From Bacteroidota bacterium (GTDB lineage Bacteria; Bacteroidota; Bacteroidia; JACPRZ01), in NCBI GenBank assembly GCA_016193485.1, contig JACPRZ010000006.1, positions 39,789 through 87,135 of the forward strand: a stretch of DNA of 47,347 nt, read 5' to 3'. Both the position numbers and the translations under genes were made by a program. The notes under the pieces are model-generated. The model made no database searches and was not told where the DNA came from. It worked only from the letters and a program-made list of their open reading frames with translations. Shown piece after piece: positions 1 through 8,044 of the stretch (position 1 is its first letter; every line of letters starts with the position of its first letter).

Positions 1-2
1 TT

Positions 3-233
3 GCCGCCTATTCCTCCGCCATGGCGCACAGGATTGTCACACTTCTTGAAAGAATAGGAATCAATAAGGACTTTGCCATTACCGGAGGCATAGCAAAAAA
101 TGCGGGAGTGGTTAAACGGCTCCAGAAGGAAATAGGCATTGAGCCGCTTACAACAACTTATGATCCCCAGATTGCCGGTGCCCTTGGCGCAGCCCTTTTT
201 GCGAAAGTGCTGGCCGAAAAAGAAAAAAAATAA
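3..233 (+). CDS. BcrA/BadF-type ATPase, activase subunit (3' fragment)
   Basis: This is the C-terminal ~76 residues of an ASKHA-fold ATPase of the BadF/BadG/BcrA/BcrD family; the reading frame is open to the window's left edge, so the gene is cut. The fragment shows the nucleotide-fold tail motif TGGIAKNAGVVK followed by DPQIAGALGAALFA, typical of subunits that hydrolyse ATP to drive low-potential electron transfer in class I benzoyl-CoA reductases and in 2-hydroxyacyl-CoA dehydratases. Those two uses cannot be separated on the tail alone. The ferredoxin and ferredoxin-reducing flavoprotein directly downstream favour the benzoyl-CoA reductase type, in which such genes commonly sit beside bcr/bzd subunits. 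The protein ends in a lysine-rich tail 8 bp before a repeat element. Confidence 0.8.
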   Translation, partial: AAYSSAMAHRIVTLLERIGINKDFAITGGIAKNAGVVKRLQKEIGIEPLTTTYDPQIAGALGAALFAKVLAEKEKK

Positions 234-241
234 GTTTACCA

Positions 242-356
242 TTCACCTCACCGAAGTACGAACAGAGATACGTACTTACGAACTACGAACCTGCCAGCCG
301 GTAGGCGGGTTCGTAATTCGTAGGTTCGTAACAAATTCGTACTTCGGTGGAATATT
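242..356. repeat. TACGAA inverted-repeat element, copy 1
   Basis: A 115-bp imperfect palindrome built of TACGAA/TTCGTA words. Its left end (242-262) and right end (336-356) are the same 21-bp ends found, inverted, in the element at 3760-3863. A GC-rich hairpin (CCTGCCAGCCGGTAGGCGGG) lies in the middle and is absent from the other copy. It occupies the gap between the activase fragment and the ferredoxin. Confidence 0.8.
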
Positions 357-388
357 GAAAACATACGAGTAACAAAAATAATGCGATT

Positions 389-676
389 ATGATTGCCAAC
401 TTCGGATATAAAGACGGCTCAGGTGAATTCTTTATCACTATTGATACTGATAAATGCGATGGATGCGGTGATTGCATTCCTGTGTGCACCGGCAGTGTGC
501 TCGAAATAAGGGAAAATGAATTTGACCCTCTTGCCGGTGAACAGATGGCAGCCGTAAAAGAAGAACATAGAAAAAAAATTAAATATTCCTGTGCTCCCTG
601 TAAAACAACAGGTGCCAATAAAACTCTTCCATGCATCGCTGCCTGTAAACCGCTTGCAATTACACATTCATGGTGA
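389..676 (+). CDS. Two-cluster ferredoxin, candidate reductase electron donor
   Basis: A 95-residue FeS protein. The first cluster motif is classical: Cys23, 26, 29 and 33 (CDGCGDCIPVC). The second is irregular: Cys68-x2-Cys71-x10-Cys82-x3-Cys86, ending in a KPLAITHSW tail. It is cytoplasmic, with no signal peptide. It sits between a BcrA/BadF-type activase and a large FeS/FAD oxidoreductase (31 bp to the next start), the order expected if it carries low-potential electrons from the flavoprotein to an ATP-driven benzoyl-CoA-reductase-like enzyme. The ATG at 389 was chosen because the earlier ATG at 381 hits a stop after two codons. The ferredoxin assignment is firm; the partner is inferred from context. 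Confidence 0.8.
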   Translation: MIANFGYKDGSGEFFITIDTDKCDGCGDCIPVCTGSVLEIRENEFDPLAGEQMAAVKEEHRKKIKYSCAPCKTTGANKTLPCIAACKPLAITHSW

Positions 677-707
677 CCAAGTTGGTTGGAATTTGAAATC
701 TGAAATT

Positions 708-3269
708 ATGCTTCGTTTAACAATTGACAATATTGACATTGAAGTGCCGCAAGGAACTACTGTGCTTGAAACAGCGCGTAAAGCAGGAATTTATATCCCT
801 GCCGTTTGCAGTCATCCCGACTTACCTCCATCCGGTTCTCTGAAGTTATCCGATATTGTTTACAGGGGTTCTAAAAAATTCACCAATGATGCCGATGCAA
901 TAACAGCATCTCAAATTTTACATGACGGCTGCGGCATGTGCATTGTCAGGCAGGAAGGAAATGGTGAACTGATTTCTGCGTGTAAAACAGAAGCGAAATA
1001 TGGCATGAAAATAATCACCGATTCAGAAGACATCAGGGAAAAACGGCAAAAAAAATTAGCGCGGCTTCTCGCTTCGCATCCTCACTCATGTTTAACCTGC
1101 AGCCAGCGTGAGGGCTGTATCCCTCTTACTGATATTTGCCCGGGCAATGTACCGGTAAACGAAAGATGCTGCGCGCTGCTCGGGAATTGCGAATTTGAAA
1201 AGGTAGTGGATTATGTAGGAATCGCGCCTGAAACACCAAGATATCAGTTTAACAATCTTCCAAAACCATCTGGAGATCCATTGTTTATCCGCGATTATAA
1301 TTTGTGTGTTTCATGCGGAAGATGTGTCAGGATATGTCAGGATGTTAAGGGCGTTTACGCCCTTGGCGCTGTAATCAATAACGGGAGATTGATCATCGGA
1401 ACCGTTGGCGGGCCCCTGCTAATCAATGCCGGATGTAAATTCTGCGGCTCCTGCGTGGAAGTGTGCCCTACTGGCGCTATTCAGGATAAAAAGAAACCTA
1501 AACTGAAAGATAACCGTGAACTGGTGCCTTGTATTTCCGGTTGTCCCGGAGAAGTAAATATCCCATTGTACCTCCGGCTTGTTGCGCAGGGCAGGCACCG
1601 GGAAGCGGGAGAAGTTATTGCATCCAAATTACCTCTTCCCTCAGTGCTGGGAAAAGTATGTTTTCATCCCTGCGAAAATTATTGCAGGCGTAGTGAATTA
1701 TCCAAAACCCTGAATGGCAAAAGTGAACCTGTAAGCATCCGTATGATCAAGGACTTTGCAATGTGTAACAGCGCTTTAACCCCTCTGCGGAAACCGGAAA
1801 AAAAATCAGGAAAAAAAGTTGCAGTAATAGGAAGCGGACCGGCAGGACTGACAGCAGCATATTTTCTTTCACAAAAAGGACATCACGTAACTGTTTATGA
1901 GAAGGAAGAAAAAACAGGGGGAATGATACGGTATGGGATCCCCCGGTACAGATTGCAGGAAAATATTTTAGAAAAAGACATTGCCCGGATACTTGAAAAT
2001 GATATTGAGATTATAACCAACGCCACTCTTGGAAAAGATATTTTCATTAAAAATATTTTTGGCTCCGGTGCCGATGCCATCTTTTTATCGGTTGGGCTAT
2101 CGAAGAGCAAGTCCTTACCTGTACCCGGTGCTGATCTGGATTGTATTAAATCGGGAATAGAGTTTCTTCATCATGTTTCAGCGAACAAATATCCTCCTGA
2201 ACAATTTAAATCAAAACATGTCATAATAATAGGTGGAGGAAATGTAGCCCTTGATGCCGCCCGTACGGCAATACGGCTAAAAGCTGATTCTGTGACTCTT
2301 GCTTGCCTGGAACAAAGGGATGAAATGGTTGCTTATCCGGAAGAAATCAAAGAAGCCGAAGAAGAAGGAGTGAAAATTATCAACGGCAATGGTATTAAAC
2401 ATATCCGCCAATCACAGGGTGGCGGATGTTCGGTAGAATTAAAAAAATGCACGGCAATTTTTAATGAAAAAAGTGAATTTGCACCCACCTACGATGAGTC
2501 AGTAACAGAAATAATTACAGGGGACGAAATAATAATATGTGTAGGACAGCAAGCCGGTTCTCAAATTTTAAATGATGAAACGGTCAGATCCATTTTTGTC
2601 AATGGAACTATAAAGGTCAATCATGATACGCTTGAAACCATTTTTAATGGAATATTTGCCGGAGGCGACATTGTTTCCGGACCTGCTTCAGTAATTGATG
2701 CTGTCGGTTCCGGGAGAAAAGCTGCCAGGTCTATTGATTTATTTCTCGGTGGGGATGGGATCATTGATAAAGATATTATTATTGAAGAAAAAAACATGTT
2801 TATCGGAAGTAGTGAAAACTTCTGTACGACAGGGCGTCAGCCGGCTGCCTATGCAGATATTGAAACAAGAAAATGTGATTTTTCTTCTGTGGAGCATACC
2901 TATAACGAAGATGTTGCCATCGTTGAAGCAGGCAGGTGCCTTCAGTGCGACCTTCGCCTCCTGATAAATCATAATCCGGCTCCTCCCGGAAAATTCCTGA
3001 AACTGACTTATGAAAATATTATCAATATCCCCTACGAAGAAGGCGTCATTCAACTGCTTGATGAAAAGAAGAATGTCTATTTCATCAAGGGCACTGATAA
3101 TATGAAAAAAATATTAGAGGAGAAATCAGATACGGATAAAAAAGCCGTCTTTTTCACTTTTGAGCACGACCCCATGTTCACAAAACGGGAAAGTGAACTG
3201 ATGCAGCAATATCTTCAGAAGCACGGAAGGATGCCCGATGGCGGTGATGACCTTGACGAGTTGTTTTAA
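708..3269 (+). CDS. Multi-FeS, FAD/NAD(P)-binding oxidoreductase (BzdV/GltD-like)
   Basis: An 853-residue soluble electron-transfer flavoprotein. In order it shows a 2Fe-2S ferredoxin-like N-terminus with an unusually long gap before CGMC; a NuoG-like His/Cys cluster (HPHSCLTCSQREGC); two 4Fe-4S motifs (CVSCGRCVRIC and CKFCGSCVEVC); the Cys-rich GltD N-domain (CISGCPGEVNIP, CFHPCENYC); an FAD site (GSGPAGLTAA, near residue 370); and a second dinucleotide site (GGGNVALDAA). Members of this class move electrons between NAD(P)H and ferredoxin, and BzdV-type proteins occur in benzoate clusters. The ATG at 708 begins the 2Fe-2S domain; the longer open frame from 591 only overlaps the ferredoxin gene. 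The acidic last ~150 residues match nothing I know. Probable role: reduce the upstream ferredoxin. Nicotinamide specificity is unknown. Confidence 0.82.
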   Translation: MLRLTIDNIDIEVPQGTTVLETARKAGIYIPAVCSHPDLPPSGSLKLSDIVYRGSKKFTNDADAITASQILHDGCGMCIVRQEGNGELISACKTEAKYGMKIITDSEDIREKRQKKLARLLASHPHSCLTCSQREGCIPLTDICPGNVPVNERCCALLGNCEFEKVVDYVGIAPETPRYQFNNLPKPSGDPLFIRDYNLCVSCGRCVRICQDVKGVYALGAVINNGRLIIGTVGGPLLINAGCKFCGSCVEVCPTGAIQDKKKPKLKDNRELVPCISGCPGEVNIPLYLRLVAQGRHREAGEVIASKLPLPSVLGKVCFHPCENYCRRSELSKTLNGKSEPVSIRMIKDFAMCNSALTPLRKPEKKSGKKVAVIGSGPAGLTAAYFLSQKGHHVTVYEKEEKTGGMIRYGIPRYRLQENILEKDIARILENDIEIITNATLGKDIFIKNIFGSGADAIFLSVGLSKSKSLPVPGADLDCIKSGIEFLHHVSANKYPPEQFKSKHVIIIGGGNVALDAARTAIRLKADSVTLACLEQRDEMVAYPEEIKEAEEEGVKIINGNGIKHIRQSQGGGCSVELKKCTAIFNEKSEFAPTYDESVTEIITGDEIIICVGQQAGSQILNDETVRSIFVNGTIKVNHDTLETIFNGIFAGGDIVSGPASVIDAVGSGRKAARSIDLFLGGDGIIDKDIIIEEKNMFIGSSENFCTTGRQPAAYADIETRKCDFSSVEHTYNEDVAIVEAGRCLQCDLRLLINHNPAPPGKFLKLTYENIINIPYEEGVIQLLDEKKNVYFIKGTDNMKKILEEKSDTDKKAVFFTFEHDPMFTKRESELMQQYLQKHGRMPDGGDDLDELF

Positions 3270-3688
3270 TATTTCCCGTCAATAATCTCAGTCAAAATCC
3301 CATGTGTTGCAGCAGGATGAATAAAAGCGAAATTCCTTTTGTATTCGGCAAACCACCTGGGTTTCTGGTCAATCAGTTTTACCTTGTTCTTTTTCAGCAC
3401 ATCCAGTGATTGGGCGCAATTATCAACATTGTAACTGATGAGCATTACCCCCTCCCCTGCCCTTTTGATGAATTTCGCCACTTCACCGGTTCCATCGGTA
3501 TCTTCCATGATCTCAATTGCAGTGGGGCCGACCATAAATCCCGTAACTCTTATTTTTTCGGGCTCATCAACATAGCGGTAGGCGACTTCCCAGCCGAAAG
3601 CGTCAATATAGTCCTTTTCGGCTTTTTTTACATCATTGACAGCGATGCATATATGGTCAACGTAATTGGTTTTTAATTTTTCGCTCAT
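3266..3688 (-). CDS. mce: VOC-fold protein, methylmalonyl-CoA epimerase-like
   Basis: A 140-residue protein with the paired beta-alpha-beta modules of the vicinal oxygen chelate fold. Likely metal ligands are the His of VDHICIAV, the Glu of AIEIME, and residues in the final HGILTEI strand. It is close in length and pattern to methylmalonyl-CoA epimerase, which interconverts the C2 epimers before the B12 mutase; a mutase small subunit lies at 45413-45796. The substrate could be another acyl-CoA. Its stop overlaps the convergent oxidoreductase by 4 bp. It has a strong Shine-Dalgarno (AAAGGAGG, about 8 bp before ATG), unusual in this window and suggesting efficient translation. The nearest upstream sequence is the inverted TACGAA element. 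Confidence 0.75.
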   Translation of the reverse strand: MSEKLKTNYVDHICIAVNDVKKAEKDYIDAFGWEVAYRYVDEPEKIRVTGFMVGPTAIEIMEDTDGTGEVAKFIKRAGEGVMLISYNVDNCAQSLDVLKKNKVKLIDQKPRWFAEYKRNFAFIHPAATHGILTEIIDGKY

Positions 3689-3759
3689 GGTATATCCTCC
3701 TTTTTATTAATGATTGTTTGAATAATTTGGTTTGTTATTATTCATCTCCCTGCTTTATT

Positions 3760-3863
3760 AATATTCCACCGAAGTACGAAACTATAACGAAGATACGAAG
3801 TACGAACCGGCATTCATTCGTAGTTCGTATGTTCGTATCTTATTCGTACTTCGGTGAGGTGAA
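3760..3863. repeat. TACGAA inverted-repeat element, copy 2 (inverted)
   Basis: A 104-bp element homologous to 242-356 in the opposite orientation. Both 21-bp ends match exactly, and the inside is again made of TACGAA/TTCGTA words. The two copies bracket the ferredoxin, oxidoreductase and epimerase genes. Confidence 0.8.
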
Positions 3864-3898
3864 CAGTAATAATTATTTTCATTCAAACGTGTTATCAG

Positions 3899-4216
3899 TC
3901 AGTAACGTGAAATAAAAGGTATATTTTCCGTCTCATGCGAACCCGGAGGCAGTTTGAACAGAATTGCGCCCTCCACCGGGCATGCTTCAAAACATTCCCC
4001 GCATTGCTGGCACAGGTCAAGGACGACAGTTGCTTTATTTTTATGAAACCCTATGATATCCGGTGGGCATGCTTTTGCGCATAATTTGCAGCCATTGCAC
4101 CGGAATGCATCAATCCAAGGATACAATCCCTTATGACTTGAAGCGGAATTAGGATAAACGCTCATTTTTGTGCCCGGTATTAAAGGGCGGGCGCTTGAAA
4201 TTTCAGGTAATATCAT
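3899..4216 (-). CDS. 2x[4Fe-4S] ferredoxin paired with the OYE-type reductase
   Basis: A 105-residue protein with two canonical 4Fe-4S motifs, CNGCKLCAKACPP and CQQCGECFEACPV, preceded by a ~45-residue extension with no recognised motif. It lies downstream of the old-yellow-enzyme-type gene on the same strand (28 bp from that stop to this ATG), so the two are very likely co-transcribed and the ferredoxin is a probable electron partner. A TTG codon at 4240 would add eight residues and shorten the gap to 4 bp; ATG at 4216 is preferred. Cytoplasmic, no signal peptide. Confidence 0.78.
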   Translation of the reverse strand: MILPEISSARPLIPGTKMSVYPNSASSHKGLYPWIDAFRCNGCKLCAKACPPDIIGFHKNKATVVLDLCQQCGECFEACPVEGAILFKLPPGSHETENIPFISRY

Positions 4217-4244
4217 AATTTGAGATTTATTTAATGGCAAAAAA

Positions 4245-6275
4245 TCAAAACCTCATCCCCATCCGGTATCCATCCTGAATGGCGTCAATACCACGCCTTA
4301 CCCATACGCAGTCGCCAATCATACCAATATCTTTTTTGTGTAATGAAGCGTAACCAAGCTCCCGGTTAGGAACAAGTTTAGCCAATACTACGGTGTCGGC
4401 AGGTACAATTTGATTTTCAAACTTTCGTTTTTCTTTTGTTTCCCTGTCAGAAATGATCCAATCGGCCACTACGCCAGTATCAGTAATTTCCTTAATAATA
4501 CCATTAGTCAATTCCCGCACACCCGCCTGTTTGAGACGCAGACGATACCTCCAGATATAAGATGGATTCACATCCCAACCGAAACGGGAAGCAGGGTCAA
4601 TCAATGCAAGGGTTGCATCCTTTACTCCATTTTTTTCCTGTGCGGCAATTACAAAGAGCGCCAGTGAAATTGCCGCTCCTGAACCGCCAATAATAACAAC
4701 GTTTTTACCTAATTTTACTTTACCGTTAAAAACATCAAAAACAGTTACAACATGCGGCTTATCAATTCCGGGAACATCGGGCGCTTCCGGAACCGCTCCT
4801 GTTGCAATAACAAGTGAGTCGGGATTTTCCTTGGCAAGAAGTTCTTTTGTTACAGGTGTACTGAGAACAAATCTTACTCCGTGCTTATCACATTGTGCTT
4901 TCATGTGATTGACCCATCGGATAAATTCCTGATCATCCCAATATTTACCTGAATTTTCGCCATAAGGATTTCTTGAAGCCAGATACCATTGACCGCCAAC
5001 ATTGCCGGATTTTTCATAAACCGTTACGTCATGTCCTTTTTCAGCGGCAATGCTTGCTGCCTGAAGACCTGCAATACCGGCTCCGGCAACAATAATTTTC
5101 CTTTTTGTTTCTGTTTTTGGAAAACCATAATAACCCCATTCACGTTCTCCCTCATGGCTGCATGACGGCCGAACGGTGCATGTAACCGGAGCGTCCCTGA
5201 AAAGCCGTGCGAGGCAAACCTGGCATGCGATACAGGGAATAATATCTTCCTGTTTGTCCCACATTATTTTATTCGGCAATGCGGGATCTGCAATCTGGGG
5301 GCGGCACATTTCCCAGATATCTAATTTGCCGTTGGCAATCGCCTCTTCCGGAATCTCAGGAACAAAGAGCCGGTATGCCATGCTCACAGGAATTTTTAGC
5401 GCCTTCTTTGCCCTTTCTGCGATATAAAGCCATTTACCCATAGGGATATCCCTTGAAATTACTGAACCTAATGATTCCTGCCATCCTACAGTTACACTTA
5501 AATAATCACAACCGGCTGTCTCGGCAATTATCAGCGATTCTAAACTTTCCTCTTCCTTATTTCCACCGCGGTCATCAAGCATTTCCCAGCCGCACAAGCG
5601 AATTCCCACTGCGATATCATCTCCAATTTCCCTGCGGATGCCTTCAACAATCTTTCTCATAAATGTACTACGCCCGTGAATATCTCCGCCATATTCATCG
5701 CTTCTCCAGTTCGTATAACTTGAAACAAAGTTTGATATGAGGTATCCGACAATACCGGAAACTTCAATGATATCATATCCGGCTTCAACGGCTCTTTTTG
5801 CTCCCATAACATGTTCATGGATACACTCTTCAACTTCAGGAATCGACATCTTCCTCTGGGGCCGGAACCTGCGCAGACGTTGAGGTATTGCAGATGGACC
5901 AACCGTATAAGGAAGGTTTATTCCACCCACTCGGCCGCAGTGCATCAATTGCAGGCAAGCCAACGCATCGCCCTGGTGGATTATATCAGCCATCTTCTTC
6001 AAGCCGGGGATAAACTTGTCATCCCAGATTCCCATCATACCCACATAACCCTGCCCTTCACCTCTTGGATCGGTATAAGCGCCCTGCGTAGTAACAATTC
6101 CTGAACCGCCCCTCGCATGCGCTTCAATATAGGCAAGTTCCTTTTCAGAGACAAAACCATCGCTGTAATTATAGTTTGTTTCCGTGGATGCGTATTTAAT
6201 TCGGTTTTTCGCCCAAAGTTTTCCAATTTGAACAGGGCTGAAAATGTGAGGATACTTTTTTTCACCGGGTAACAT
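4245..6275 (-). CDS. Old-yellow-enzyme-type FMN/FeS/FAD enoyl-CoA reductase
   Basis: A 676-residue enzyme with the architecture of 2,4-dienoyl-CoA reductase, BaiCD/BaiH and 2-naphthoyl-CoA reductase. An N-terminal FMN TIM barrel (HCGRVGG; TNWRSDEYGG) is followed by a cluster motif CIACQVC...C and a C-terminal FAD/NAD domain (GAGIAGLQAA near residue 400; GGSGAAISLA). The cluster spacing is C-x2-C-x2-C-x11-C, whereas the usual dienoyl-CoA reductase motif is C-x2-C-x3-C. The family reduces conjugated enoyl-CoA or aryl-CoA bonds with NAD(P)H. The window's CoA-linked context makes an unsaturated ring or chain intermediate a reasonable substrate, but this is inference. ATG at 6275 fits the start of the fold and sits about 24 bp after a -7 box; the longer open frame to 6368 would put the start upstream of that promoter. 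Confidence 0.8.
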   Translation of the reverse strand: MLPGEKKYPHIFSPVQIGKLWAKNRIKYASTETNYNYSDGFVSEKELAYIEAHARGGSGIVTTQGAYTDPRGEGQGYVGMMGIWDDKFIPGLKKMADIIHQGDALACLQLMHCGRVGGINLPYTVGPSAIPQRLRRFRPQRKMSIPEVEECIHEHVMGAKRAVEAGYDIIEVSGIVGYLISNFVSSYTNWRSDEYGGDIHGRSTFMRKIVEGIRREIGDDIAVGIRLCGWEMLDDRGGNKEEESLESLIIAETAGCDYLSVTVGWQESLGSVISRDIPMGKWLYIAERAKKALKIPVSMAYRLFVPEIPEEAIANGKLDIWEMCRPQIADPALPNKIMWDKQEDIIPCIACQVCLARLFRDAPVTCTVRPSCSHEGEREWGYYGFPKTETKRKIIVAGAGIAGLQAASIAAEKGHDVTVYEKSGNVGGQWYLASRNPYGENSGKYWDDQEFIRWVNHMKAQCDKHGVRFVLSTPVTKELLAKENPDSLVIATGAVPEAPDVPGIDKPHVVTVFDVFNGKVKLGKNVVIIGGSGAAISLALFVIAAQEKNGVKDATLALIDPASRFGWDVNPSYIWRYRLRLKQAGVRELTNGIIKEITDTGVVADWIISDRETKEKRKFENQIVPADTVVLAKLVPNRELGYASLHKKDIGMIGDCVWVRRGIDAIQDGYRMGMRF

Positions 6276-6299
6276 AATTATTCTATATAAAAATGGTTT

Positions 6300-6307
6300 C
6301 AAAAGTA
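6300..6307 (-). promoter_or_regulatory. -7 box for the OYE-type operon
   Basis: TACTTTTG on the minus strand fits the Bacteroidota -7 consensus TAnnTTTG and lies 24 bp before the chosen ATG at 6275. No convincing -33 TTG is spaced correctly, so support is moderate. Confidence 0.45.
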
Positions 6308-6408
6308 GGTTTGTCAATATTATTAAAATATGACCTTTATTATTATTTTCAATGCTGACTAATATCATGTTTTAAGGTTATCAATATCGCGTTACTTTGC
6401 AAACAGTA

Positions 6409-6998
6409 ATGGCAAATAAGAAAATATACGGCATTATTCTCGCTGCAGGTAGCAGTATGCGGATGGGAATTCCTAAAGCGCTGCTATCCTATAAAAAAAA
6501 ACTTTTTTACGACACTTAGTTCAAATTTATGCCCGGATAACCGGAAATGAACCAGTTGTTGTTGCCAATATACCGTTGGCCCGGACAAAATACTTCCGGG
6601 AGTTACAACGTACTTTCGGGTTCAAACCGGTAATTAATCATTCACCCGAACTTGGCCGTTTTTATTCGGTCCAACTGGGATTGAACGTATTGCCGGAGGG
6701 TTCATTCGCATTTATTAATGATGTCGACCGTCCGATGGTTAATATTGCAACTCTTATCAAACTCCTGAACCGGAAATTTCATTCCGGATACCTGGTTCCG
6801 GAGTTTGATCGTAAAAACGGGCATCCGCTGCTGCTTGGAAAAAAAGTTATCCGGTCAATCCTGAAAAGGAAGCCGGAAAAAACAAAGATGAATGAGTTTC
6901 TCCGCAGGTTTGAGAGACGAAGTGTGAAAGTAAATGATAAAGGAGTGCTGATAAACATCAATACACCGGAAGATTATAAAAAATGGGCAGGAGTATAA
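6409..6998 (+). pseudogene. MocA-like nucleotidyltransferase, frameshifted at an A9 run
   Basis: The first frame (6409-6519) encodes a typical NTP-transferase start, GIILAAGSSMRMGIPKALL, then stops at TAG 6517-6519. The -1 frame continues smoothly from the A run (6493-6501) as T-F-L-R-H-L-V-Q-I-Y and runs to 6998 with the expected NDVDRP and GHPLLL motifs. Together they give about 196 residues, normal for MocA/MobA-like enzymes that attach CTP or GTP to molybdopterin. The gene is followed 2 bp later by the XdhC chaperone and then the molybdoenzyme, so its role would be finishing that cofactor. It could be a true pseudogene, a homopolymer sequencing error, or recoding (the run ends in A-AAA-AAA, suited to -1 slippage, and is long enough for polymerase slippage). 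Everything after the run is intact, arguing against old decay. Confidence 0.8.
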
Positions 6999-7000
6999 AT

Positions 7001-7849
7001 ATGCAGAAATCATTTTTTCATAAAGTTGCCGGGATTATTGAAAAAAATGAAAATGCCGCCCTGTGCATTATCACTGGAACCAAGGGTTCAACACCGCTAA
7101 AAACAGGAGCAAAAATGATCGTATGGGAAGATGGAAAAATTTACGGGACAGTAGGGGGGGGTGCATTTGAAAATAAAGTGATTGTAGATGCGCTTGAAGT
7201 GATGAATACAGGAGCCGGTAAAATATTTGAACACCATCTGACACGGGATCATAATATGTGTTGTGGCGGTACGGTGACCGTTTACATTGAACCGGTTGTT
7301 CTGCCCTGGAATCTCTACATCTTCGGGGCGGGACATGTAGGAAGGGAACTTGCTTTCCTCGGGAACCATCTGGATTTTGATGTCACTGTCATTGATGACA
7401 GGAAAGATATTTTCGGAACCTGGCCATCCGGTGAAATCAGATTGAGAAATGAAAATCCGGTTGGAGTCATACCCACTTTAGCATGGAACAACCGGACTTT
7501 TGCCGTCATTTTAACATACAGTCACCCGCTTGACCGGAAAATTCTTGAAGCGTGCCTGTCAAAAGAATGGGGTTATCTGGGGATGATCGGCAGCAGGAGA
7601 AAAGTGGAGGTTACAAAAAGGATGTTCCTGGAAAAAGATATATCTGAGCCGGAAATTCTAAGTAAAGTGGATATGCCGGTCGGCCTTAATATAAACGCAC
7701 ACACTCCGCAGGAGATTGCCGTCAGCATTATTGCGCGGCTGATTATGGAAAAGAATAAACCAAAAAAAACAGAACACATGGAGGACAAAACGATGATTTC
7801 ACAGGAAGAAATCAAAGAACTGCTTGCCGGTATTCCGAAATGCAGTTAA
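7001..7849 (+). CDS. XdhC/CoxI family molybdoenzyme maturation factor
   Basis: A 282-residue protein with the N-terminal XdhC/CoxI domain (CIITGTKGSTPLKTGAKM; TVGGGAFENKV) and a C-terminal Rossmann domain (IFGAGHVGREL; LGMIGSRRKV). Family members bind the sulfurated molybdenum cofactor and insert it into xanthine-dehydrogenase-type enzymes, consistent with the FAD and FeS/Moco subunit genes just downstream. ATG 7001 was preferred to the in-frame ATG at 6983, which overlaps the nucleotidyltransferase; an AGGAG lies 8 bp before it. The ~25-residue C-terminal extension after the Rossmann domain is lysine-rich and unassigned. A G8 run (7154-7161) encodes the Gly-Gly of TVGGG. Confidence 0.85.
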   Translation: MQKSFFHKVAGIIEKNENAALCIITGTKGSTPLKTGAKMIVWEDGKIYGTVGGGAFENKVIVDALEVMNTGAGKIFEHHLTRDHNMCCGGTVTVYIEPVVLPWNLYIFGAGHVGRELAFLGNHLDFDVTVIDDRKDIFGTWPSGEIRLRNENPVGVIPTLAWNNRTFAVILTYSHPLDRKILEACLSKEWGYLGMIGSRRKVEVTKRMFLEKDISEPEILSKVDMPVGLNINAHTPQEIAVSIIARLIMEKNKPKKTEHMEDKTMISQEEIKELLAGIPKCS

Positions 7850-7880
7850 AATAAACAATTGACCTGGTATTTTAAAAAAT

Positions 7881-8010
7881 GAGACCTCTCTAAAAAGTAT
7901 ATCCCGCAGATTACGCGGATTTTCGCAGAAATTCGTAATTGAATACAGGTAATTCACATCTGCGATAATCTGCGTAATCAGCGGGAAAACTGAATTTTTA
8001 GATGGGTCTC
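7881..8010. repeat. 130-bp palindromic intergenic element
   Basis: The outer arms GAGACCTCTCTAAAAA and, on the other strand, GAGACCCATCTAAAAA form 16-bp imperfect inverted ends. The inner arms CCCGCAGATTACGCGG and its counterpart CTGCGTAATCAGCGGG extend the pairing, with further TCTGCG words in the loop. The whole would fold into one long hairpin. It fills the gap between XdhC and the dehydrogenase and could end transcription or be a non-autonomous repeat; no coding potential is seen. Confidence 0.75.
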
Positions 8011-8044
8011 AAAAAAAAGAAAATTTCTTAAATACAAATTAACT

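Noticed and set aside
591..707. An upstream start for the oxidoreductase at 591, inside the ferredoxin gene.
   Set aside because: The 39 extra residues match nothing and come from a second frame of the ferredoxin; the domain starts at ATG 708.
3680..3706. The epimerase leader AAAGGAGGATATACCATG resembles a common expression-vector ribosome site.
   Set aside because: It differs by an extra G and flanking bases, and the surrounding DNA is native-looking; chance resemblance is the simpler view.
4245..6368. A longer OYE-type protein starting at 6368.
   Set aside because: The extra residues lie upstream of a -7 promoter box and are not part of the fold.
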